Source: Posidonia oceanica (Eukaryota > Streptophyta > Magnoliopsida > Alismatales > Posidoniaceae). Taken from it: a DNA stretch of 64,000 nucleotides. The stretch covers positions 75,022,001 through 75,086,000 of the forward strand of contig JAZBRS010000075.1 in NCBI GenBank assembly GCA_037176725.1, in the 5' to 3' direction. Made by a program: the position numbers and the translations under genes. Every line of letters starts with the position of its first letter. The stretch's first letter is position 1. Positions 1 to 9,222 of the stretch are shown piece after piece. The notes below the pieces were generated by a model. It was not told the DNA's origin. It ran no database searches and was given only the letters and a program-made list of their open reading frames with translations.

Positions 1-1265
1 AGTGGTAATCCTTCCACTTGCTACCCATCCCCTTTGTAGGTCTTCACACCTACTTTGCGTGGTCTTTAAACGGCACTCATTCTCACACTTGCGCTGTTTA
101 CCACCCCTTTGCTTCTCCTGCTCTTTTTCTTTATATTTGCATCTGCATGGTTTTATCGATGCTTTATTTCGCTTGCTTTGGCACCGTTTTGCGTGCCCGC
201 TTTGCTTTTGACACCGTTTCGCGTGCTCGCCCTGTCTTTGCCACTGTTTTTCGTGGCCGCTTTGCTTTTGGCACTATTTCGCGTGCCTGCCCTATTTTTG
301 GCACCGTTTTGTGTGCCCGCTTTGCTTTTGGCATCGTTTTGCGTGTCTGCTCTGTTTTTGGCACCGTTTTGCGTGCCTGCTTTGCTTTTGGCACCGTTTC
401 GCGTGCCGCTTTGCTTTCTCGCATCGTTTTGCACGCCGTCATTGTTTTCATGCACCGTTTTCCGTGCCGCTCTGTCTATTGCACCGTTTTGCATGGCGAT
501 CTCTTTTTCTTGCACCATTTTATGTGCCGCTCTCGTTTCTCGCAATGTTTCGTTTGTTTTACGTCGTTTTCTCTTGCATGTCGCCTGCATTGCTTGGCTT
601 TATCGCCGTTTTACTTTTCCGTCTGCATTTGCATATAAGGCAGTGATGCTTACTGCCTGGAGTTCTCACGAGCCAGGTTTCGACCGGTTCGGAACACAGA
701 CAGTGCTGCTGAGCACTTAGACTGCACGTTTACTTCCATGCATTGCATCCCACCACTTAGAGCACACCTATGAGCATTCAATCAAGCTTTTATTGGCAAT
801 TAGGCATTCATACTTGCATTTCCCAGCGTATGCGAGCGTAAGCCTTGAAAGACCGATTCTCGGGCATGTCGGGAGTGCCTAACACCTTCTCCGCACGTAA
901 CAGGAGTGCTTGCCTAGTCTTTTGGCCTGCAATGACCATATTGCCCTTATCCTAGGCATGAGTCATATCATTTGCATTCATTTGCATTTGTTTACTTTTG
1001 CATTGCTTTGAATTGCATCCTTTGCTTGGTTTTGCGTGTTAACTCACGCATTTCCCCCGGTTTTCCTTGTCTCCCGATAATAGACACGGTGGCGACTCTG
1101 AATTGTCTTATCTTCTTCTTTTCTTATCTTTTCTCCTTTGTTTTAAGTGTTTTCGAGTTAAGCCCTCCTCCTCGAACATAGCCGCTTATAGTGAGCCTGA
1201 TTCCGATCGGTGCACGCGATCTCCTGCCAGTGTGCATGGACGATCTAAACACCGGGATTACTACA
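1..1265 (+). mobile_element. Tat-family LTR, 3' part (copy A1)
   Basis: This is the right-hand part of a plus-strand LTR whose beginning lies outside the window. It aligns in order with the complete LTR at 54529-60327: the CAGTGGTAATCC segment, the GCACCG minisatellite, the GCAGTGATGCTTACTGCC block, the GGTGCCTAACACCTTC block, GGTGGCGACTCTG, and the terminal GGGATTACTACA. GGTGGCGACTC and GGTGCCTAACACC near the LTR end are typical of Tat/Ogre LTRs (family knowledge). It belongs to subtype A, which has an extra segment of about 50 bp (CGGTGCACGCG to GAACACC) before the last 15 bases; subtype B copies lack it. It ends abruptly against the internal region of Tat copy 1 at 1266. Whether it is solo or part of a full element cannot be seen. 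Confidence 0.85.
165..560 (+). repeat. GCACCGTTTTGCGTGC minisatellite in LTR A1
   Basis: About 13 imperfect head-to-tail units of about 30 bp, each close to GCACCGTTTTGCGTGCC followed by a pyrimidine-rich GCTTTGCTTTTG half. GCAC and GTGC in each unit are inverted and could pair around an 8-base loop. The several long ORFs here, in all frames and on both strands, come from the stop-free unit and are not treated as genes. Confidence 0.9.
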
Positions 1266-1394
1266 CCAAGCGACCGTCCTGAATAGGAGGGGTCGGGTAC
1301 GATGCGGAGTCGTAAAATGTCCTAGATTTCGCATCACTGGCCTTTACTTGTTATCAGTTTAATGAGATGATGTTGGTTGGATAAATTTTACCCT

Positions 1395-1615
1395 ATTCAC
1401 TATCTTTCTTTTTTTTTGGATTTTTTATTTTATCATTTTTTTGGATTTTTTATTTTATCATTTTTTTTTGGATTTTTGGCTTTATCTTTTTTGGGATTTT
1501 TGATTTTATCATTTTTTTGGATTTTGGATTTTATAATTTTTTTGGATTTTTTATTTTATCTTTTCTTTTTTGAATTTTTGATTTTATCATTTTTTTTTGG
1601 ATTTTTGATTTTATG
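1395..1615. repeat. T-rich tandem repeat (GGATTTTTGATTTTATCATTT)
   Basis: Some nine units of about 22-28 bp, each GGATTTTT(G/T)ATTTTATCATTTTTTT. The same place in copy 2 (23550-23650) has only about four units, so the array has expanded or contracted between the copies. It lies in the 3' noncoding tail of the element. Confidence 0.8.
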
Positions 1616-2399
1616 GGGAGATGAAGAATCCTCCGGGAAGTAGGGAAAACTTGGGACCTCATGGTTGGAAAACCTTGACAGTTTGGTCCCTTGTGCATCC
1701 TAGAGTCAGAGAATACCACGAGCTTTTTTTGGCACCTAACTGCCCCTTGACCTAGGCCTCTGCCCTTTGCCTTTAAGTATTCGATGCAGGATATGGGTAG
1801 AAGGAAAGTCCATGCCCTATCCTAAGATGTTGGCTGAAGATTTGAAGCCTAAACCCCTCCTAGTTCAATGTTGATTCCTACTACGCTTAGTATTCTCCAG
1901 TTTTCCTGTTTTTTACTCTTGGACAGCTTCTTTGCTGCCGTCTTTTCCACTCTCTTTCTTTTCCCTTGCACATGGACAGCTTCTTTGCCGCATTCTTTTC
2001 TAACCTTTTTGCTTTATTTTCTAGGTATTTTGGCAAGTAGTCTCACCCCTTCTGAGTGCTCGGTCAATAGATACTCGTTCTTTAATGAACCGAGACACTC
2101 TTTCATTTGGTACACTCCCCTCTTTTCTGCGCTTCTAGGTTTTGGCCGTAGATGCCTACCCAATTTGTACAAAGGTAACGCGCTTGACTCGAGGGTTGTG
2201 TGGACTTTTTATTCATGAAATGGGAGGAGGCTCCTTATGATTTACCTCTATCTCAGTGTGGTACCATTTCCTTTCCTTCTCCCACAAGGTGTTTGTGGGA
2301 TGAGGCTAAGGCAAGATTCTTAGGCTTCAACAGCAGAGGGCCCTTGAGCACGGGTAGTCTAATGGCTCAGTGTGCATATCAAGGGTAGTACCTTTTGAG
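1616..2399 (-). other. 3' noncoding tail of Tat copy 1
   Basis: Sequence between the integrase end and the T-rich array. It is collinear with 23651-24420 in copy 2 (shared TGGTCCCTTGTGCATCCTAG, GACAGCTTCTTTGCTGCC and GAGTGCTCGGTCAAT blocks). A short plus-strand ORF ending CQCAYQG-like (about 2200-2388) is open in both copies at the same place. I do not call it a gene, because no other evidence supports translation. Confidence 0.6.
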
Positions 2400-2927
2400 G
2401 TGTAGTGCATTCCAGGGATATTCAAGCCTAGTGCCATCCTCTTTGGCCAAACAATAGGCATTGCCCGGATATACATCAACCACCAAGTATGGTCCTTACC
2501 AATTTGGTCTTAGTTTCCCATGCTTGTGGGGAATGATTTCCTTAAGCACCCATTCACGAATATTGAATTTACGTTCAATTACTTTCTTCTTATATGCTCT
2601 TGCAAGTCGTTCTTGGTAGAGGCGTGCATGCTCAGCTGCTTGCAACCGCTTCTCATCTAGCAAATCCAACTGTAGACTTAATAATTGCCTCTTATCCTCG
2701 GCAGTTATCTCATTGTCGAGTTGTGTCCTGAATGAGGGGACCATGACCTCAAATGGGACTATCGTCTCCATACCATACGTAAGCGCAAACGGGGTTTGGC
2801 CCGTAGGCATTCTTATGGAGGTTCGATAGGCCCACAAGGTATCAATTAGCTTATCTGTCCAGTCATGTCCCTTGGCCCCTACCGTTTTCTTAAGGATTCG
2901 GATTAATATTTTATTAGTAGCTTCAAC
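2400..2927 (-). pseudogene. Tat copy 1 integrase, C-terminal half
   Basis: Integrase joins element DNA into the host chromosome. After a TAA stop at about 2925-2927 (a Lys codon in the related copy 2), the frame continues with VEATNK, which carries the catalytic Glu. It goes on through KGHDWTDKLIDTLWAYRTS and the LTYGMETIVPFEV segment typical of gypsy integrases, to the basic RAYKKKVIERKF tail and KLRPNW, where a second stop (TAG for the expected Val) interrupts GPYLVV. The two nonsense changes show decay, although the residues around them are well preserved. It is read through from the protease-integrase ORF to its right. Confidence 0.85.
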
Positions 2928-3971
2928 TTACCCATTACCTTGCGGGTAATAGGGCGATGAATGATGCAAATCGATCTTAAACTTCTTACAGAGCTTTTTG
3001 AAGTCTTGGGATACGAAGATTGCACCATTGTCTACTACAAATTTCTTTGGGATCCCGAACCTTGAGATGATATTCTTCCGTACGAACTTGCAAAGATTTG
3101 AAGCTTTGATTTCAGTGAACGCTTCCACTTCAGCCCATTTGGTGAAGTACTCGGTGGCTGTGAGGATGAACCTATTCTGCTTTTCAATGTCGTATGGTCC
3201 GATGACATCAAATGCCCACATGGAGAAGGGCCACACTGCTTGAGTCGGATTCAACTCTAATGCTGCTGCATGTATTCTGTTTGCATGGATTCTGAGGGTC
3301 GGCAACTGACTTGATGGTAGCCTTGCAGCTCTGAAGATTGGGGAGACCGATGGCGACTGCAACTTGGGCTCCCATAGTGGTGATTTTCGCCGTGGCAGAT
3401 GTTGTAACTCCTCCTCCTCCCGAAGGGTTGCAATTTGTGGTTCTGGCATCTTGAATGTGCATAGGAACCCGGGTCGGTTGGCTGGAATGCCGACGACCGC
3501 TCCTCCGTATTTGAATTTTAGTAATTGGTGAACTGAAGATGCTACAGCCCCGACCTCTGCTAGCCAAGACCTCCCTAGGATGAGTGGCTCCAGGATTTCC
3601 TCCTTCATGACAATCACCGAAGTGATACTGGTCGAAGGACCGACAGTGATTTCCATGGGTATTGTCCCTAGTGCCAACTTTTCTTTCTGATCAAACCCTG
3701 TGCACATAAAGGGAGTCCTATCCAGCTCGCCCCCATTTAGCCCCAAGCTTCGGAGTGTGGAGAGAGAACTGAGGCTTCGGCTTGCTCCAGTGTCAACCAA
3801 TACTCCTTGCAGCACATTATTATTAATTCCCACTGTGATGACCAGTGGCAGCTCTTGCTTATGTGGGGGTGGAAGCTCTGAATCCTTGAAGACTATGTTT
3901 TCCCGCTCAAATTGCTGATTGGCTTTTTGTACTTGGCTTTCTTCCTCTATGTCTTCTTGTGGTTCCTCCAC
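2928..3971 (-). pseudogene. Tat copy 1 protease fused in frame to integrase core
   Basis: This 347-residue open frame joins two pol domains that are normally separated by RT and RNase H. Residues 1-200 carry the aspartic protease: VDTGASRSLS near residue 60, the flap-side region, and LILGRSWLAEVG near residue 130. From about residue 230 the frame becomes the integrase core: WPFSMWAFDVIGPYD (first Asp), TATEYFTKWAEVEA, VVDNGAIFVSQDFK (second Asp), and HHSSPYYPQGNG just before the stop. The junction lies near 3285-3300, where the related copy 2 instead has the HHCC-type CKQCQ sequence. The join is in frame, so the loss of about 1.5 kb or more of pol left a long open frame. Whether that is selection or chance cannot be told from one copy. 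Confidence 0.85.
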
Positions 3972-4082
3972 TACCGTGGTGAGGTTAAACTGGCGAAGGA
4001 GCTCCTTTACTGTTAATCCTTCATTCGTCTCACTGTCCCAGTCATCATCTGAGATTGTCTCCCATTGTTCAGCTTGATTATC

Positions 4083-6032
4083 TCAGTCCTCTTCTAGTTC
4101 AACATGGCTGTCCCAGTCCTCTGATGGATTAGGAAACTGCTCGTCCTGGAATGCCATGACTTGATGCTTGGGGAGAGGGTCGTTGTAGACCTGTTGGGAC
4201 GTCCCTGCCTGCTTTCTTTGTTTGGCTCTTTTAACCAAGACATCCCATTCAAGCACATCTGCCTCTACCATGTCATAGACTATGTCCCTGAAGGTCCAGC
4301 AGTCATTGATATTGTGACCATGCATTCTATGGAAAGGACAGTATTTGTTCCGTTCACAATTTGGCAATTTAGGCCTGACTGGCGGGAATTCGAACGCCTT
4401 TCCTTCTTCTAGTTCTATGAACATGTCGTCCAGTGTGACCGGTAGAGGAGGGTAATTGTCTCTTTTTCCCTTTTTGCGTGGCATTGGAGGGGGAACATTA
4501 TGATAACCGCTCCCATTCCCAGTATTGTTGGGGGGATTTCGGTTGTTGGCTTGGCTATTTTGATTGCCCCTGGTCCATTGCGGCCGGGGAGTATTCCACA
4601 TTGGGCGGATCTGTTGTTGAGGAGGGCGGCTCCAGGCTTGTTGTTGCTGAGGAGGAGGATTATTCTATGCTGGCTGTTGAGGAGGAGGGTGGCTCCAAGC
4701 TTGCTACTGAGGAAGAGGGTGACTCCATGTTGGCTGCTGTGAAGCCAGTATAGCCCTTTGATCGAACGGCCTGGGGGCAGGGCTCATCTTGTTGATGACT
4801 CCGGTCACTCCCTTTATCACCTGTGCTTTCTGGCTTTTCTTTGGCTCCTCCATGAATTCATGCAAGTTTTCTTTAACGGAGGCCACCACTTCATATAAAG
4901 CCGTAACATTGGGGCAATAGGCATTCACTAGCCCTTCTTCATAGGTCCTGTCGTGTTTGCATTGAGGGTTTGGATCACCTGTCTTTCTGGATTGGTCAGT
5001 CTTGATCTGGCTGCCATTTCCCGCCATCTGTTGGCGAATGTAGCCCAGCTTTCGCCTTGCTTCATGACCTCCTTGCTTAGGTCATGGAAGGTTGGCTTTA
5101 GATCTATCTTGTGCTGGTACTTTGTATGGAAGCTCTTTCTGATTTTATCAAAGCTGCTGAGGTCTTCCTTGGAGAGAGTGAGAAACCTATCCATTGGCTG
5201 TCCTTCCAGTGAGTAGAAGAACAGGTGTACCACAAGCCCCAAATCATGGAAATAGGAGGCTGACTCCATTTGGAACTGCACCAGGTGACTGAGTGGGTTG
5301 GTGGTTCCATTAAACTTGGGAGTCTTTGGGTACTTGAAACCTGGAGATAATCTAAATGAGGGGAATCGGCTCATGTCAAAGTTTGCCGGAGCCTAGGTAT
5401 GCACCCCTAATGCACTGAGTATTTTCCTCATCTCATCCAAATTTGTTATCTTGGCCGATGGAGTCGGGACATGTGAATTGATGGACGGATGGTTCTGCTG
5501 CTGATGGAGGTAGCTGTTGCAGAAATGCTGAGGCGCGACTTGCTCGTATCGCGGGGGAGATGCTTGGTGGTAATGATGATCCGGCCGAGGTTGATTGTCT
5601 GCCGGGGGTGGTCGGGGATGTCTCAGATAGACACTTTCCCTGTATTCGCCATGTGGCATGTGGTTGTGTTCCTGAGTCAAGGGGTTGGCCCTTGAATTAT
5701 ATGCTCCGTTGAGCGCTGTGCCATGTACTGGGTGGTTTGTGTCCGGCGGTGGGTTGCCATCTAGTCCCTGGTATAAATCTTCAGGGGGATGGTCCGCATC
5801 TGGCCTTCGTTGTCCTTCACCGTGGTGGGGTGGCTGCTGGAGATTGTTTAGACATGGCCTCGTTTGAGCTGATGTCTCTTCGTTTAAGAACTAATACATG
5901 GCTCTGTACTGGATTGAATCCGGATCTAAGACTTCTCCGATGATGGGGTGGTAGATTGTAGGCTCCTCTCCCGAGGTACTTGCAAAGTCTGACCTCTCTC
6001 TTTCTGGCTGATCAGCTTCGTGTATTTGATTC
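4083..6032 (-). pseudogene. Tat copy 1 gag (frameshifted, multiple stops)
   Basis: Gag forms the particle that packages element RNA. In order, the minus strand gives NQIHEADQPERERSD and STSGEEPTIYHPI (acidic N-terminus), a His/Pro/Gln-rich linker, then FKYPKTPKFNGTTNPLSHL and FFYSLEGQPMDRFLTL, WATFANRWREMAAR (the retrotransposon gag capsid core). A Pro/Gln/Trp-rich linker follows, then the zinc-knuckle-like KYCPFHRMHGHNINDCWTF (Cys-His-His-Cys). Damage includes a stop after QYRAMY at about 5891, a stop near 5393, a frameshift near 4955 after ERQVIQTLNANTTG, a stop near 4704 and one at 4081. The original start, ATGATGAATC, has been separated from the body by the solo LTR at 6033-9222. Confidence 0.88.
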
Positions 6033-9000
6033 TGTTGACACCCCATTTTGACAGGCTGAATCAATTGGAATCTTCTGGTGGCTTCTGAACCCAAACCTAG
6101 GTCCAAACCCACACCATTCTCTTCCTCTTTCCCCTCAAAACAAGCCCAAACTCAACCTAAGATTACACCCCTTTCCCGAACCCAAAAACTACCCAAAAAC
6201 CATAGGAAAACTCACCCTTCCTGACTTAGCAAACCTACCAAAGAGCCCTTAAAATTTCAAACCAAAACCACTCCCAAAAATCCTAGAAAACTTGGGCAAA
6301 ACTACCCTTTTTCTACACCTCAAAACCCTTCCAAAACTTTCTCAAAACCAAACCAAAACTCTGGGACCAAGACTAGAGACCCTAGACTACACACCCCTTT
6401 TCGAAACTTCTAAAACCTCCTTTTGCCCAAATTATCCATTTCTCTCTCCTAGATTATTCTTTTCTCTCTCCTCTCTCTCTCCTGATAATCCTCCTTCCTT
6501 TCACCTCCTTTTCCCCCTCTTTTTTGCCTGGCTGTGGGCCCCCCTTGTGCTTCCAACTGTTCTCAATCTTATTCCCATTTTTATCTTATTTTTACCATTT
6601 TGTTTGATTTTCAAAAAATTATTTTCCTTCAACTCCTCTCTTTCCTATTTATTCCTCCATTTCTCCCTTTTCCTCTCCTTTCTAATTTCCTTTTCCCTTC
6701 TCTTACTAAACCTTTAAAAACCTTTGAAAACCTTTAAAACTCTAAAACAAAAGAGAAACAAGTCAAAATCCTAAAAAGAAATAGTTAAAAACTTAACCAA
6801 AAAATTAAAAACAAAAGCCTAACTAAATCCAACTAAAAAAGGGAAACCAAGAATGCAACTAAAAAATGCGAAACCAACCAAAAGAAAATGCTGTAAAATC
6901 AAGGAAAAAACCAAAAAGCAATCAAAACAAGTCAAAGTATGAACCTTACTAAAAGACAATCGAAAACAATTCCTAAAAAGAAAAGAAAACAATTAAAATG
7001 GTGCCAAGACAACTAATTAAGGAAAAAAGAAGAAACCTAACAAATATAAGAAGAAGAACTCAAAAACCTAATTAAAAAAAGAAAAGAAAAATAATAATAA
7101 TAACAAACAATCAAGAATCCAAAAACACCAAACTAAAAACATAACAAGAAGACCAAACCAAAAAGAAATTTCTTGCATCGTTTTGCGTGCTGCTTTTTTC
7201 TTACATCGTTTTGCGTACCCAGCTTTGTTTTTCGCACCGTTTTGCGTGCCGCTTTGTTTCTTACACCGTTTTGCGTGCCCGACTTTGTTTCTAACACCGT
7301 TTCGCGTGCCGCAATTCTTCTTACACCGTTTCGCGTGCCCTGCTTTGTTTCTTGAACCGTCTTGCGTGCCCGACTTTGTTTCTTGCACTGTTTTGCGTGC
7401 CGCTTTGTTTCTTTCACAATTTCGCGTGCCGTTTTGTTTCATACACCGTTTTGCGTGCCCAGCTTTGTTTCTTGCACCGTTTTGCGTGCCCGACTTTGTT
7501 TCTTACACCGTTTTACGTGCCTCGCTTTATTTCTTGCACCGTTTCGCGTGTCAGCTCTGTTTCCTGCACCGTTTTGCTTGCCTCGCTCGTTTCTTGCACC
7601 GTTTTGCATGCCTCGCCCGTTTCTTGCACCGTTTTGCGTGCCCGACTTTGTTTTTGCACCGTTTTACGTGCCGTTTTGTTTCTTACATTGTTTTGCGTGC
7701 CCAGCTTTGTTTCTTTACCGTTTTGCGTGGCCGACTTTGTTTCTTACACCGTTTTGCGTGCCGCTTTGTTTCTTGCACCGTTTTACATGCCCGACTTTGT
7801 TTCTTACACCATTTTGCGTGCCGCTTTGTTTCTTGCACCGTTTTCCGGGCACGACTTTGTTTCTTGCACCGTTTTACGTGCCGCTTTGTTTCTTGCACCA
7901 TTTTACGTGCCAAGCTTTGTTTCTTGCACCGTTTTACGTGCCTGACTTTATTTCTTGCTCCGTTTTGCATGCCTCGCTTTGTTTCTTACACCGTTTCGCG
8001 TGTCGATTTTGTTTCTTACACCGTTTTGCGTGTCCGACTTTGTTCCTTACACCGTTTTGCGTGCCGCTTTGTTTCTTGCACCTTTTTGCGTGCCCGACTT
8101 TTTTCTTACACCGTTTTGCGTCCCGCTTTGTTTCTTGCACCGTTTTGCGTGCCCGACTTTGTTTCTTAGCCCGTTTTGCGTGCCGCTTTGTTTCTTCCAC
8201 TATTTTGCGTGTCCAGCTTTTTTTTTGCACCGTTTTACGTGCCCGAGTTTTCTTCTTGCACCGTTTTGCGAGCCTTGCTTTGTTTCTTACACCGTTTCGC
8301 GTGCCGGCTTTGTTTCTTGCACCGTTTTGCATGCCTCGCTTGTTTCTGGCACCGTTCTGCATGCCGACCTTGTTTTTCGTACTGTTTTATGTTTTTGCTT
8401 TGTTTCTTCCACCGTTTTGACGTTCTTGCTTCGTTTCTCGCATCGTTTTGCGTTCTCGCCTCGTTTCTTGTATCGTTTTGCGTATCGGCTTCGCTTCTCG
8501 CACCGTTTTGCGTGTTTTACGTTTTTTCCTCTTGCATGTCGCCCGTATTGCCTGTTTTCACCGCTGTTTTGTTTTATCGCCTGCATTTGCATATAGGGCC
8601 GTGATGCTTACTGCCTGGAGTTCTCATGAGCTAGGTTTCGCCCGGTTCGGAACACAGACAGCGTTGCTGAGCGCTTGGGCTGCACGTTTACTTTCTTGCA
8701 TTGCATTCGTCACTTAGAGCACACCTATGAGCATTTAATTAGGCACACATTGGCACTTAGGCATTCAAAGTCTGTATTTCCCTACGTATGCGAGCGTAAG
8801 CCTAAAAAGACCGATTCTCGGGCATGTCGGGGGTGCCTAACACCTTCCCCGCACGTAACAGGAGTCCTTGCCCACTCTCTTGGTCCGCAATGACCATATT
8901 GCCCTTATCCTAGGCACGAGTCACATCATTTGCATTCATTTGCATCTCATTTCTTCTGCGTTGCCTTGCGTTGCATCTTTTGCTTGGTTTTGCGTGATTA

Positions 9001-9222
9001 TTCACGCATTTCCCCGGTTTTCCTTGTCTCCCTATCTAATAGACTTGGTGGCGACTCCGATTTTGTCTTATCTTCTCCTTTTCTTCCCTTTTTCCCTTTT
9101 TTAAATGTTTTCGAGTTAAGTCTTCCTTCTCGGACATAGCCGCAAGTAGTGAGCCTGATTCTGATCGGTGCACGCGAGCTTTGGCAGTGTGCATGGACGA
9201 TCTGAACACCGGGATTACTACA
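6033..9222 (+). mobile_element. Solo Tat LTR (copy A2) with TSD GATTC
   Basis: Begins TGTTGACACCCC and ends GGGATTACTACA. It is flanked by the 5 bp direct repeat GATTC (6028-6032 and 9223-9227). No internal region is present. The uninterrupted site survives in copy 2 at 31899-31903, which confirms insertion into gag. At 3190 bp it is shorter than the complete LTR at 54529-60327. Its first 1.1 kb aligns with that LTR, then at about 7160 it jumps straight into the minisatellite, so about 3.5 kb of the middle (GC-rich part, ATGCAATTTT array, intron-like part) is missing. Subtype A ending. A solo LTR normally forms by recombination between the two LTRs of a full element (established). Confidence 0.93.
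7165..8530 (+). repeat. GCACCGTTTTGCGTGC minisatellite in solo LTR A2
   Basis: The largest array in the window, roughly 46 units of 28-31 bp. The unit is near GCACCGTTTTGCGTGCC plus GACTTTGTTTCTT or GCTTTGTTTCTT, so two unit types alternate over parts of the array (higher-order pattern). ORFs of over 300 residues rich in HRFACP/TVLRA run through it in all three plus frames and reflect the repeat, not a gene. Confidence 0.93.

Noticed and set aside
7183..8420. ORFs of 328 and 352 codons (and up to 398 codons at 26495-27691) rich in HRFACP and TVLRA
   Set aside because: They follow a 29-30 bp tandem repeat without stops, appear in several frames and on both strands at once, and change frame as unit length changes.
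7165..8530. Regular short repeats resembling a CRISPR array
   Set aside because: Units are contiguous and drift together; there are no unique spacers, no cas genes, and the setting is a plant retrotransposon LTR.
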